NCBI GenBank assembly: GCA_037974665.1
Contig: CM075771.1
Coordinates: 39,106,425-39,170,424, forward strand
Origin: Ehretia macrophylla
Taxonomy: Eukaryota > Streptophyta > Magnoliopsida > Boraginales > Ehretiaceae
Direction of reading: 5' to 3'
DNA: 64,000 nucleotides
Of the stretch, positions 10,966 to 22,958 are shown piece after piece. Below the pieces are notes generated by a model. It saw nothing but the letters and a program-made list of their open reading frames with translations, had not been told where the DNA came from and did not search any database. Position numbers and translations under genes: made by a program. Position 1 is the stretch's first letter, and each line of letters opens with the position of its first letter.

Positions 10966-11084
10966 GGGTGCAATCATACCAGCACTAATGCAACGGATCC
11001 CATTAGAACTCCGAAGTTAAGCATTAGTGGGCGAGATTAGTACTAGGATGGGTGACCCCCTGGGAAGTCCTCGTGTTGCACCCC
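10966..11084 (+). rRNA. 5S rRNA gene copy, A box and intermediate element altered
   Basis: G7A, C28A, C39T, G58A, G60T, C61A, T62G and G72T. The end of the A box is rewritten, so activity is unlikely. Confidence 0.88.
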
Positions 11085-11641
11085 CTTTTCAATTTTTTTT
11101 GCCCTTGTTAGGATTGCCAAGATACTTTATCCTCCAAATCTCTATTACCAAATCGCACGGAACATTGGGCAAGACAACTTCGCTTCACTTAGAGGTCGGG
11201 CCTGCAAACCGAGGGCGTAGGGTTTGTAACCTGGTCTCCGTCGCTCCGGTGCCTATAACATTTGATCCGTAAGGAGTTACGCGGCGCACAACATACCGTT
11301 GCAAAGCTCTCTAAGAGCTCTACGATTGGGGTAGCCACATTTCTCGCTGTGCCCGTTTTTGGAGCCCAAAATTGAATGTTTTCAGCAGTTTCAAGTCACT
11401 TTTCTTCTTTTGCCCTTTTTTCCGTCCCGTATCGTACGTCGTGAGCGGTTAAAAGGATGACAACCTGACTCGCGGTACATCAGTGGGCCCTACAATGTGT
11501 CAATATCACGTCTTGCGAGGATGTTGTGTTGTTGAAGCGGATGGGTTGTCGTTAAGCCTATTGGGCCTTTTGAATGGGCCATCTCTCTAGGCTGGCATTG
11601 TGAACCGTTAACACATATAGGAATTGTGCCCTCATCATGAC

Positions 11642-11760
11642 AGATGCGATCATACCAGCACTAATGCAACGGATCCTATCAGAACTCCGAAGTTAAGCGT
11701 GCTTGGGCTAGAGTAGTACAAGGATGGGTGACCCCCTGGGAAGTCCTCGTGTTGCACCCC
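11642..11760 (+). rRNA. 5S rRNA gene copy
   Basis: It starts AGA (G1A, G3A), then C28A, C36T, G68T and T79A. It is near-identical to the next copy because of a recent monomer duplication. Confidence 0.9.
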
Positions 11761-12316
11761 CTTTTCAATTTTTTTTCCCTGGTTAGGGTTGCCAAGATAC
11801 TTTATCCACCAAATCTCTATTACCGAATCCCACGGAACATTGGGCAAGACAACTTCGCTTCACGTAGAGGCCAGGCCCGCAAACCGAGGGCGTAGGGTTT
11901 GTGACCAGGTCTCCGTCGCTCCGGTGCCTATAACATTTGATCCGTAAGGAGTTACGCGGTGTACAACATACCGTTGCAAAGCTCTCTAAGAGCTCTACGA
12001 TTGGGGTAGCCACCTTTCTCGCTGTGCCCGTTTTCGGAGCCCAAAATTGAATGTTTTCAGCAGTTTCAAGACACTTTTCTTCTTTTGCCCTTTTTTCCGT
12101 CCCATATCGTACGTCGTGAGCTGTTAAAAGGATGACAACCTGACTCGCGGTACATCAGTGGGCCCTACAATGTGTCAATATCACGTCTTGCGAGGATGCT
12201 GTGTTGTTGAAGCGGATGGGTTGTCGTTAAGCCTATTGGGCCTTTTGAATGGGCCATCTCTCTAGGCTGGCACTGTGAACCGTTAACACATATAGGAATT
12301 GTGCCCTCATCATGAC

Positions 12317-12435
12317 AGATGCGATCATACCAGCACTAATGCAACGGATCCCATCAGAACTCCGAAGTTAAGCGTGCTTGGGCGAGAGTAGTACAAGGAT
12401 GGGTGACCCCCTGGGAAGTCCTCGTGTTGCACCCC
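12317..12435 (+). rRNA. 5S rRNA gene copy
   Basis: G1A, G3A, C28A and T79A only. The two altered bases at the 5' end would unpair helix I unless initiation shifts. Confidence 0.91.
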
Positions 12436-12992
12436 CTTTTCAATTTTTTTTCCCTGGTTAGGGTTGCCAAGATACTTTATCCACCAAATCTCTATTACCG
12501 AATCCCACGGAACATTGGGCAAGACAACTTCACTTCACGTAGAGGCCAGGCCCGCAAACCGAGGGCGTAGGGTTTGTGACTAGGTCTCCGTCACTCCGGT
12601 GGCCATAACATTTGATCCGTAAGGAGTTACACGGCGCACAGCATACCGTTGCAAAGCCCTTTGAGAGCTGTACGACGAGGACAGCCAGCCTGCTCGCTTT
12701 GCCCCTTTTTGGAGCCCAAAATTGAATGTTTTCATCAGTTTCAGGACACTTTTCTTCTTTTGCCCTGTTTTTTCATCCCGTATCGTACGTCGTGAGCTGT
12801 TAAAAGGATGACAACCTGACTCGCGGTACATCAGAGGGCCCTACAATGTGTCAATATCATGTCTTGCGAGCATGCTGCGTTGTTGGAGCAGATGGGTTGT
12901 CGTTAAGCCTATTGGGCCAATTGAATGGGCCATCATTCTAGGCTGGCACTGTGCACCGTTAACACATATAGGAATTGTGCTCTCAACTTGAC

Positions 12993-13111
12993 GGGTGCGA
13001 TCATACCAGTACTAATGCAACGGATCCCATCAGAACTCCGAAGTTAAGCGTGCTTGGGCGAGAGTAGTACAAGGATGGGTGACCCCATGGGAAGTCCTCG
13101 TGTTGCACCCC
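12993..13111 (+). rRNA. 5S rRNA gene copy
   Basis: C18T, C28A, T79A and C95A. A box and intermediate element are intact. Confidence 0.92.
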
Positions 13112-13316
13112 CTTTTCAAATTTTTTTGCCCTGGTTAGGATTGCCAAGATATTTTATCCTCCAAATCTCTATTACCGAATCTCACAGAACATTGGGCAAC
13201 ACAACTTCGCTTCACGTAGAAGCCGGGCCCACAAACCGAGGGCGTAGGGTTTGTGAGCGGGTCTCCGTCTCTCCAGTGCGTATAACTTTTGATCCATGAG
13301 GAGTTACGCGGCGCAC

Positions 13317-13365
13317 AGTAGTACAAGGATGAGTGACCCCCTTGGAAGTCCTCGTGTTGCACCCC
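13317..13365 (+). pseudogene. 5'-truncated 5S fragment
   Basis: The preceding spacer, cut at GGCGCACAG about 205 bp after the last gene's end, is joined directly to gene positions 71-119. A box and the start of the intermediate element are missing. A normal spacer follows. The junction shares a CAG/AGTA overlap, consistent with illegitimate or misaligned crossover. Confidence 0.88.
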
Positions 13366-13923
13366 CTTTTCAAATTTTTTTGCAATGGTTAAGGTTGCCA
13401 AGATACTTTATCCACCAAATCTCTATTACCGAATCCCTCGGAACATTGGGCAAGAGAACTTCGCTTCACGTAGAGGCCAGGCCCGCAAACCGAGGGCGTA
13501 GGGTTTATGACCAGGTCTCCGTAGCTCCGGTGCCCATAACATTTGATCCGTAAGGAGTAACGCGGCGCACAGCATACCGTTGCAAAGCTCTCTGAGAGCT
13601 CTACGACAGGGGCAGCCAACTTGCTCGATGTGCCCGTTTTAGGAGCCCAAAATTGAATGTGTTCATCAGTTTCAGTACACTTTTCTTCTTTTGCCCTGTT
13701 TTTCCTTCCCGGATCGTACGTCGTGAGCTGTTAAAAGGTCGACAACCTGACTCGCGGTACATCAGCGGGCCCTACAACGTGTCAATATCACGTATTGCGA
13801 GGATGCTTCGTTGTTGAAGCTGATGGGTTGTCGTTAAGCCCATTGGGCCTTTTGAATGGGCCATCTCTCTAGGCTGGCACTGTGAACCGTTAACACATAT
13901 AGGAATTGTGCCCTCAACAGGAC

Positions 13924-14042
13924 GGGTGCAATCATACCACCCCTAATGCACCAGATCCCATCAGAACTCTGAAGTTAAGCGTGCTTGGGCTATAGTAGTA
14001 CTAGGATGGGTGACCCCCTGGGAAGTCCTCGTGTTGCACCAC
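13924..14042 (+). rRNA. 5S rRNA gene copy
   Basis: G7A, G17C, A19C, G30A, C47T, G68T, G70T and C118A. G68T and G70T alter the intermediate element. Confidence 0.89.
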
Positions 14043-14600
14043 CATTTCAAATTTTTTTGCCCTGGTTAGGGTTGCCAAGATACTTTATCCACCAAATATC
14101 AATTACTGAATCTCACGGAACATTGGGCAAGACAACTTCGCTTCACGTAGAAGCCGGGCCTGCAAATCGAGGGCGTAGGGGTGGTGACCAGGTCTTCGTC
14201 GCTCCGGTGCCCACAACATTTGATCCGTAAGGAGTTACGCGGCGCACAGTATACCGTTGCAAAGCTCTCTAAGAGCACAACGATGGGGGCAGCCAGCTTG
14301 CTCACTGTGCCCATTTTTGGAGCCCAAAATCGAACGTTTTCATCAGTTTCAGGAGACTTTTCTTCTTTTGCCCTATTTTTTCGTCACGTATCGTACGTCG
14401 TGAGTTGTTAAAAGGACGACAACCTGACTCGTGGTACATCAGAGGGCCCTACAACGTGTCGATATCACGTCTTGCGAGGAAGCTGCGTTGTTGAAGTGGA
14501 TGGGTTGTCGTTAAGCCCATTGGGCCTTTTGAATGGGCCATCTCTCTAGGTTGGCATTGTGAACCGTTAACACATATAGGAATTGTGCCCTCATCATGAC

Positions 14601-14719
14601 GGGTGCGATCATACCAGTACTACTGCAACGGATCCCATCAGAACTCCGAAGTTAAGCGTGCTTTGGCGAGAGTAGTACTAGGATACGTGACACCGTGGCA
14701 AGTCCTCGTGTTGCACCCC
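14601..14719 (+). rRNA. 5S rRNA gene copy, degenerate
   Basis: C18T, A23C, C28A, G64T, G85A, G86C, C92A, C95G and G99C. The C box is strongly altered. Confidence 0.87.
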
Positions 14720-15277
14720 TTTTTCAATTTCTTTTGCCCTGGTTAGGATTGCCAAGATACTTTAACCTCCAAATTTCAATTACCGAATCCCACAAAACAT
14801 TGGGCAAGACACGTTCGCTTCACGTAGAGGCTGGGCCCGCAAACCGAGGGCGTAGGTTTTGTGACCAGGTCTCCGTCACTCCGGTGCCCATAACTTTTGA
14901 TCCGTAAGGAGTTAGGCGGCGCACAGCATACCGTTGCAAAGCACTTTGAGAGCTCTACGATGGGGGGAGCTAGCTTGCTCGCTATGCCCATTTTTTAATC
15001 CCCAAATCAAATGTTTTCATCAATTTCAAGACACTTTTCTTCGTTTGCCCTATTTTTTAATCCTGGATCGTACGTCGTGAGCTGTTAAAAGGACGATAAC
15101 CTGACTCGCTGTACATCAGAGGGCCCTACAATGTGTTGATATCACGTCTTACGAGGATACTACGTTATTGAAGGGGATGGGTTGTCGTGAAGCCCATTGG
15201 GCCTTTTGAATGGGCCATCTCTTTTGGCTGGCACTGTGAACCGTTAACACATATTGGAATTGTGCCCTCAACTTGAC

Positions 15278-15396
15278 GGGTGCGATCATACCAGCACTAA
15301 TGCAACGGATCCCATCAGAACTACGAAGTTAAGCGTGCTTGGGCAAGAGTAGTACTAGGATGGGTGACCCCCTGGGAAGTCCTCGTGTTGTACCCC
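15278..15396 (+). rRNA. 5S rRNA gene copy
   Basis: C28A, C46A, G68A and C114T. Confidence 0.92.
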
Positions 15397-15507
15397 CTTT
15401 TCAATTTTTTTTGCCCTGGTTAGGATTGCCAAGATATTTTATCCTCCAAATCTCTATTACCGAATCCCACGAAACATTGGGCAAGACAACTTCGCTTCAC
15501 GTAACAG

Positions 15508-15531
15508 TGGGAAGTCCTCGTGTTGCACCCC
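15508..15531 (+). pseudogene. 5S 3'-end fragment (24 nt)
   Basis: The spacer stops at CTTCACGTA and is joined through ACAG to gene positions 96-119 (TGGGAAGTCC...), followed by a normal T-run and spacer. This is the second out-of-register junction in the segment. No promoter box remains. Confidence 0.85.
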
Positions 15532-16088
15532 CTTTTCAATTTTTTTTGCCCTGGTTAGGGTTACCAAGACACTTTATCCACCAAATCTCTATTATCGAAT
15601 CCCACGGAACATTGGGGAAGACAACTTTGCTTCACGTAGAGGCCGGGCCCGTAAACCGAGGGCGTAGGGTTTGTGACTAGGTTCGTGTTGCTCCGGTGCC
15701 CATAAATTTTGATCCGTAAGGAGTTACGTGGCGCACAACATACCATTGCAAAGCTCTCTGAGAGCTCTACGACGGGGGCAGCTAGCATACTCGCTATGCC
15801 CCTTTTTGGAGCCCGAAATCGAACGTTTTCATCAGTGTCAGGCCACTTTTGTTCTTTTGCTCTATTTTTTCGTCCCGGATCGTACGTCGTGAGTTGTTAA
15901 AAGGACGACAACCTGACTCGTGGTACATCAGACGGCCCTACAACGTGTCGATATCACGTCTTGCGAGGATGCTGCGTTGTTGAAGTGGATGGGTTGTCGC
16001 TAAGCCCATTGGGCCTTTTGAATGGGCCATCTCTCTAGGCTGGCACTGTGAACCGTTAACACATATAGGAATTGTGCCTCAACATGAT

Positions 16089-16207
16089 GGTTGCGATCAT
16101 ACCAGCACTAATACACCGGATCCCATCAGAACTCCGAAGTGAAGCGTGGTTGGGCGAGAGTAGTACTAGGATTGGTGAGCCCCTGGGAAGTCCTCATGTT
16201 GCACCCC
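16089..16207 (+). rRNA. 5S rRNA gene copy
   Basis: G3T, G25A, T53G, C61G, G85T, C91G and G108A. A and C boxes each carry changes. Confidence 0.89.
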
Positions 16208-16754
16208 CTTTTCAATTTTTTTTGCCCTGGTTAGGGTTGCCAAGATACTTTATCCACCAAATCTCTATTACCGAATCCCACGGAACATTGGGCAAGACAA
16301 CTTCGCTTCACGTAAAGGCCGGGCCCGTAAACCGAGGCCGTAGGGTTTGTGACCAGGTCTCCATCGCTCCGGTGCCCATAACTTTTGATCCGTAAGGAGT
16401 TACGCGACGCACAACATACCGTTGCAAAGCTCTCTGAGAGCTCTACAATGGGGGCAGCCAGCTTGCTCGTTGTGCCCTTTTTTGGAGCCCAAAATCGAAC
16501 GTTTTCATCAGTTTCAGGACACTTTTCTTCTTTTGCTCGATTTTTCCGTCCTGGATCATATGTCGTGAGCTGTTAAAAGGATGACAACCTGACTCACGGT
16601 ACATCAGAGGGACCTACAAAGTGTCGATATCACGTCTTGCGAGGATGAAGCGGATGGGTTGTCGTTAAGCCCATTGGGCCTTTTGAATGAGCCATCTCTC
16701 TAGGCTGGGACTGTGAACCGTTAACACATATAGGAATTGTGTACTCAACATGAC

Positions 16755-16871
16755 GGGTGCGATCATACCAGCACTAATGCACCAGATCCATCAGAACTCT
16801 GAAGTTAAGCATGCTTGGCGGGAGTAGTACTAGGATGGGTAACCCCTTGGGAAGTCCTTGTGTTGCACCCC
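16755..16871 (+). rRNA. 5S rRNA gene copy, two single-base deletions
   Basis: G30A, one C lost at 34-36, C47T, G58A, one G lost at 64-66, A69G, G89A, C95T and C107T. The two deletions disturb the A-box to C-box spacing by one base. The spacer just before it (near 16645) has also lost about 12 bp. Confidence 0.86.
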
Positions 16872-17427
16872 CTTTTCAATTTTTTTTGCCCTGGTTACGG
16901 TTGCCAAAATACTTTATCCACCAAATCTCTATTACCGAATCCCACGGAACATTGGGCAAGACAACTTCGCCTCACGTAGAGGCCGGGCTCACAAACCGAG
17001 GGCATAGGGTTTGTGACCAGGTCTCCGTCGCTCCGGTGCCCATAACTTTTGATTTGTAAGGAGTTACGCTGCGCACAGCATCGTTGGAAAGCTCTCTGAG
17101 AGCTCTACGATGGGGGCAGCCAGCATGCTGGCTGTGCCAATTTTTGGAGCCCAAAATTGAGCGTTTTCATCAATTTCAGGACACTCTTCTTCTTTTGCCC
17201 TATTTTTTCGACCCGAATCGTACGTCGGGAGCTGTTAAAAGGACGACAACCTAACTCGCAGTACATCAGAGGGCCGTACAACGCGTTGATATCAAGTATT
17301 ACGAGGATGCTGCATTGTTGAAGCGGATGGGTTGTCGTTAAGCCCATTTGTCCTTTTGAATGGGCCATCTTTCTAGGCTGGCACTGTGAACCGCTAACAC
17401 TTATAGGAATTGTGCTCTCAACATGAC

Positions 17428-17546
17428 GGGTGCGATCATACCGGCACTAATGCACCGGATCCCATTAGAACTCCGAAGTTAAGCTTGCTTGGGAGAGAGT
17501 GGTACTAGGATGGGTGACCCCATGGGAAGTCCTCGTGTTGCACCCC
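17428..17546 (+). rRNA. 5S rRNA gene copy, type X
   Basis: A16G, C39T, G58T, C67A, A74G and C95A. C67A with A74G defines the X type that alternates with ordinary copies up to 22.3 kb. Confidence 0.9.
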
Positions 17547-18104
17547 CTTTTCAATTTTTTTTGCCCTGGTTAGGGTTGCCAAGACACTTTATCCACCAAA
17601 TCTCTATTACCAAATCCCACGGAACATTGGGAAACACAACTTCGCTTCACGTAGAGGCCGAGCTCGCAGACCGAGGTCGTAGGGTTTGTGACCAGGTCTC
17701 CGTCGCTCCGGTGCCCATAACTTTTGATCCGTAAGGACTTACGCGGTGCACATCATACCGTTGCAAAGCTCTTTGAGAGCTCTACGACGGGGGCAACCTG
17801 TTTGCTCGCTGTACCCATTTTTGGAGCCCAAAATCGAACGTTTTCATCAATTTCATGACACTTTTCTTCTTTTGCCCTATTTTTCCATCCCGGATCGTAC
17901 GTCGTGAGCTGTTAAAAGGACGACAACCTGACTCGCGGTACATCAGAAGGCCTTACAACGTGTCGATATCACGTCTTGCGAGGATGCTGCGTTGTTGAAG
18001 CGGATGGGTTGTTGTTAAGCCTAGTGGGCCTTCTGAATGGGCCATCTCTCTAGGCTGGGACTGTGAACCGTTAACACATATAGGAATTATGCCCTCAACT
18101 TGAC

Positions 18105-18223
18105 GGGTGCGATCATACCATCACTAACGCTCCGGATACCATCAGAACTCCGAAGTTATGCGTGTTTGGGCAAGAGTAGTACTAGGATGGGTGACCCCCT
18201 GGGAAGTCCTCGTGTTGCACCCC
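18105..18223 (+). rRNA. 5S rRNA gene copy, type Y
   Basis: G17T, T24C, A27T, C34A, A55T, C61T and G68A. A55T and C61T are in the A box. Confidence 0.89.
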
Positions 18224-18782
18224 ACTTTCAATTTTTTTTGGCCTTGGTTAGGGTTCCCAAGATACTTTATCCACCAAATCTCTATCACCGAATCCCACGA
18301 AGCATTGGGCAAGACAAGTTCGCTTCACGTAGAGGCCGGGCCTGCAAACCGAGGCCGTAGGGTTTGTGACCAGGTCTTCGTCGCTCCGGTTCCCATAACT
18401 TTTGATCCGTAAGGAGTTACACAGCGCACAGCATACCGTTGCAAAGCTCTTTGAGAGCTCCATGACGCGGGCAGCCAGCTTGCTCCCTGTGACTGTTTTT
18501 GGAGCCCAAAATCAAACATTTTCATCAGTTTCAGGACACTTTTCTTCTTTTGCCCTGTTTTTCCGTCCCAGATCGTTCGTCGGGAGCTGTTAAAAGGACG
18601 ACAACCTGACTCGTGATACATCAGAGGGCCCTACAACACATCAATATCACGTATTGGGAGGATGCTACGTTGTTGAGGCAGATGGGTGGTCGTTAATCCC
18701 ATTGGGCCTTTTGAATGGGCCATCTCTCTAGGCTGGCACTGTGAACCGCTAACACATATAGGAATTGTGCTCTCAACATGAC

Positions 18783-18901
18783 GGGTGCGATCATACTGGC
18801 ACTAATGCACCGGATCCCATTAGAACTCCGAAGTTAATCGTGCTTGGGAGAGAGTGGTACTAGGATGGGTGACCCCTTGGGAAGTCCTCATGTTGCACCC
18901 C
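18783..18901 (+). rRNA. 5S rRNA gene copy, type X
   Basis: C15T, A16G, C39T, G56T, C67A, A74G, C95T and G108A. It shares A16G and C39T with 17428. Confidence 0.89.
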
Positions 18902-19457
18902 TTTTCAATTTTTTTGCCCTGGTTAGGATTGCCAAGACACTTTATCCACCAAATCTCTATTACCGAATCCCACAGAACATTGGGAAAGACAACTTCACTT
19001 TACGTAGTGGCCGAGCTCGCAAACCGAGGTCGTAGGGTTTATGACCAGGTCTCCGTCGCTCCGGTGACTATAACTTTTGATCCGTACGGAGTTACGCGGT
19101 GCCCAGCATGCCGTTGCAAAGCTCTCTGAGAGCTCTACGACGGGGGCAACCTGCTTGCTCGCTGTGCTCATTTTTGGAGCCCAAAATCAAACATTTTCAT
19201 CAGTTTCAGGACACTTTTCTTCTTTTGCCCAGTTATTCCATCCCGGATCATACGTCGTGAGCTGTTAAAACGACGACAACCTGACTTGCGGTACATCAGA
19301 GGGCCCTACAACGTGTCAATATCACATCTTGCGAGGATGCTGCGTTGTTGAAGCGGATGGGCTGTCGTTAAGCCCATTGGGCCTTTTGAATGGGCCATCT
19401 CTCTAGGCTGGGACTGTGAACCGTTAACACATATAGGAATTGTACCCTCAACATGAT

Positions 19458-19576
19458 GGGTGCGATCATACCAGCACTAATGCACCGGATCCCATCAGAA
19501 CTCCGAAGTTAAGCGTGCTTGGGCGCGAGTAGTACTAGGATGGGTGAGGCCCTGGGAAGTTCTCGTGTTGCACCCC
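19458..19576 (+). rRNA. 5S rRNA gene copy, type Y
   Basis: A69C, C91G, C92G and C105T only. It is intact apart from one intermediate-element and two C-box changes. Confidence 0.92.
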
Positions 19577-20133
19577 TTTTCAATTTTTTTTGCCCTGGTT
19601 AGGGTTGCCAAGATACTTTATCCACCAAATCTCTATTTCCGAATCCCATGGAACATTGGGCAAGACAACTTCGCTTCATGTAGAGGTCAGGCCCGCAAAC
19701 CGAGGGCGTTGGGTTTTTGACCAGGACTCCGTCGCTCCGGTGCCAATAACTTTTGATCCGTAAGGAGTTACGCGATGCACAACATACCGTTGCAAAGCAC
19801 TTTGAGAGCTCTACGACGGGCGCAGCCAGCTTGTCTCGCTGTGCCCATTTCTGGAGCCCAAAATCAAACGTTTTCATCAGTTTCAGGATGCTTTTCTCCT
19901 TTTGCCCTATTTTTCCTTCCCGGATCGTACGTCGTGAGCTGTTAAAGGACGACCACCTGACTCACGAAACATCAGAGGGCCCTACAATGTGTCGATATCA
20001 TGTCTTGCGAGGATGCAACGTTGTTGAAGCGGATGGGTAATCGTTAAGCCCATTGGGCTTTTTAAATGGGCCATCTCTCTAGGCTGGCACTGTGAACCGC
20101 TAACACATATAGGAATTGTACTCTCAACATGAC

Positions 20134-20251
20134 GGGTGTGATCATACCAGCACTAATGCACCGGATCCCATCAGAACTCTAATGTTTAGCATACTTGGAA
20201 GAGAGTGGTACTAGGATGTGTGACCCCTGTGAAGTCCTCGTGTTGCACCCC
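20134..20251 (+). pseudogene. Heavily mutated 5S copy, type X
   Basis: C6T, C47T, G48A, A50T, A54T, G58A, G60A, G66A, C67A, A74G and G86T, a C-run one base short and a G-to-T in the following G-run. The A box is destroyed, so it is probably inactive. Confidence 0.85.
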
Positions 20252-20808
20252 CTTTTCAATTTTTTTTGCCCTGTTTGGGTTGCCAAGATACTTTATCCAG
20301 CAAATCTCTGTTACGGAATTCGACGGAACATTCGGAAAGACAACTGCGCTTCACAGAGGGGTCGGGCCTGCAAACTGAAGTCGTAGGGTTTGTGACCAGG
20401 TCTCCGTCGCTCCGGTGCCCATAACTTTTGATCCGTAAGGACTTACGCGGCGCACAACATACCGTTGCAATGCTCTTTGAGAGCTCTACGACGGGGGCAA
20501 CCTACTTGCTCGCTGTACCTATTTTTGTAGCCCAAAATCGAACGTTTTCATTAATTTAACGACACTTTTCTTCATTTGCCCTATTTTTCCATCCCGGATC
20601 GTACGTCATGAGCTGTTAAAAGGACGACAACCTGACTCGCGGTACATCAGAGGGCCTTACAACGTGTCGATATCACGTCATGGAATGATGCTGCGTTGTT
20701 GAAGCGGATGGGTTGTCGTTAAGCCCATTGGGCCTTTTGAATTTGCCATCTCTCTAGGCTGGCACTGTGAACCGCTAACACATATAGGAATTGTGCTCTC
20801 AACATGAC

Positions 20809-20927
20809 GGGTGCGATCATACAAGCACTAATGCACCGGATCCCATCAGAACTCCGAAGTTAAGCGTGCTTGGGAGAGAGTGGTACAAGGTTGGGGGACC
20901 CCCTGGGAAGTCCTCGTGTTGCAACCC
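20809..20927 (+). rRNA. 5S rRNA gene copy, type X
   Basis: C15A, C67A, A74G, T79A, A83T and T88G. It follows another X unit directly, which breaks the X/Y alternation. Confidence 0.89.
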
Positions 20928-21485
20928 CTTTTCAATTTTTTTTGCCTTGGTTAGGGTTGCCAAGACACTTTATCCACCAAATCTCCATTACCGAATCCAA
21001 CAGAACATTGGGAAAGACAACTTCGCTTCACGTAGAGGCCGAGCTCACAAACCGAGGTCGTAGGGTTTGTGACCAGGTCTCTGTCGCTCCAGTGCCCATA
21101 ACTTTTGATCCGTAAGGAGTTACGCGGCGCCCAGCATACCGTTACAAAGCTCTCTGAGAGCTCTACGATGGGGGCAACCTGCTTGCTCGTTGTGCTCATT
21201 TTTGGAGCCCAAAATCGAACGTTTTCATCAGTTTCAGGACACTTTTCTTCTTTTGCCCTGTTTTTTCATCCCGGATCATACGTCGTGAGCTGTTAAAAGG
21301 ACGACAACCTGACTGGTGGTACGTCAGAGAGCCCTACAACTTGTCGATATCACGTCTTGCGACGATACTGCGTTGTTGAAGCGGATGGTTTGTCGTTAAG
21401 CCCTTTGGGCCTTCTGAATGGGCCATCTCTCTAGGCTAGGACTGTGAACCGTTAACACATATAGGAATTGTACTCTCAACATGAC

Positions 21486-21604
21486 GGGTGCGATCATACC
21501 AGCACTAATGCACCGGATCCCATAAGAACTCCGAAGTTAAGCGTGCTTGGGTGAGAGTAGTACTAGGATGGTTAACCCCCTGGGAAGTCCTCATGTTGCA
21601 CCGC
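21486..21604 (+). rRNA. 5S rRNA gene copy, type Y
   Basis: C39A, C67T, G87T, G89A, G108A and C118G. The C box has two changes. Confidence 0.9.
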
Positions 21605-22163
21605 CTTTTCAATTTTTTTTGCCCTGGTTAGGGTTGCCAAGATACTTTATCCACCAAATCTCCATTACTGAATCCCATGGAACATTGGGCAAGACAACTT
21701 CACTTCACGTAGAGGTCGGGCCCGCAAACTGAGGGCGTAGGGTTTTTGACAAGGTCTCCGTAGCTCCGAGGCCCATAACTTTTGATCCGTAAGGAGTTAC
21801 GCGGCGCACAGCATACCATTGCAAAGCTCTTTGAGAGCTCTACGATGGGGGCAGCCAGCTTGTCTCGCTGTGCCCATTTTTGGAGCCCAAAATCGAACGT
21901 TTTCATTAGTTTCATGACGCTTTTCTTCTTTTGCCCTATATTTTTGTCCCGGATCGTACGTCGTGAGCTGCAAAAAGGACGACAACCTGACTCGCTGGAC
22001 ATCAGAGGCCCCTACAACGTGTCGATATCACGTCTTGCTAGGATGCTACGTTTTTTAAGGGGATGGGTTGTCGTTAAGCCCATTGGGCCTTTTGAATGGG
22101 CCATCTCTCTAGGCTGGCATTGTGAACCTCTAACACATATAGGAATTGTGCTCTCAACATGAT

Positions 22164-22282
22164 GGGTGCGATCAAACCAGCACTAATGCACCGGATCCCA
22201 TCAGAACTTTGAAGTTAAGTGTGCTTGGGAAAGAGTGGTACTAGGATAGGTGACCCCCTGGAAAGTCCTCGTGTTGCACCAC
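22164..22282 (+). rRNA. 5S rRNA gene copy, type X, degenerate
   Basis: T12A, C46T, C47T, C57T, C67A, G68A, A74G, G85A, G99A and C118A. Confidence 0.88.
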
Positions 22283-22839
22283 ATTTTCAATTTTTTTGCC
22301 CTGGTTAGGGTTGCCAAGACACTTTATCCACCAAATCTCTATTACGGAATCCTACAGAACATTGGGAAAGACAACTTCGCTTCACGTAGAGGCCAGGCCT
22401 TCAAATCGAGGTCGTAGGGTTTGTGATCAAGTCTCCGTCGCTCTGGTGCCCATAACTTTTGATCCGTAAGGAGTTACGCGGCGCACATCATACCGTTGCA
22501 AAGCTCTTTGAGCTCTCTACAATGGGGGCAATCTACTTGCTCGCTGTGCCCATTTTTGGATCTCAAAATTGAACATTTTCATTAATTTCAGCACACTTTT
22601 CTTCTTTTGCCCTATTTTTCCGTCCCGGATCGTACGTCGTGAGCTGTTAAAAGGACGACAACCTGACTCGCGGAACATCAGAGGGGGCTACAATGTGTCG
22701 ATATCACGTCTTGCGAGGATGCTGCGTTGTTGAAGCGGATGGGTTATCGTTAAGCCTATTTGTTCTTTTGAATGGGCCATCTCTCTAGGCTGGCATTGTG
22801 AACCGTTAACACATATAGGAATTGTGCCCTCAACATGAG

Positions 22840-22958
22840 GGGTGCGATCATACCAGCACTAATGCACTGGATCCCATCAGAATTCCAAAGTTAAGCGTAC
22901 TTGGGCGAGAGTAGTACTAGGATAGGTGACACCCTGGGAAGTCCTCGTGTTGCACCCG
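22840..22958 (+). rRNA. 5S rRNA gene copy, type Y
   Basis: C29T, C44T, G48A, G60A, G85A and C92A. The base at -1 is G rather than C, which in plants is expected to reduce initiation. Confidence 0.89.

Larger units (their letters stand above)
11310..12640 (+). repeat. Recent tandem duplication of one 675-bp unit
   Basis: About 11.31-11.96 kb and 11.99-12.64 kb share private variants absent elsewhere: GACAGATGC at the gene start, TTGGGGTAGCCAC, TTTTCAGCAGTTTCAAG and TTTTTTTTCCCTGG. The pair is visibly more alike than other neighbours. Confidence 0.75.
17428..22900 (+). repeat. Alternating X/Y 5S unit types (about 1.35-kb dimer)
   Basis: Genes at 17428, 18783, 20134, 20809 and 22164 carry the X signature GAGAGTGGTAC and X-type spacers (ACCGAGGTCGTAGG, GGGGCAACCT, ACCGCTAACAC). 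Genes at 18105, 19458, 21486 and 22840 are ordinary (Y). The order is X-Y-X-Y-X-X-Y-X-Y, which fits a dimer amplified and then disturbed by one extra X unit. Confidence 0.65.
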
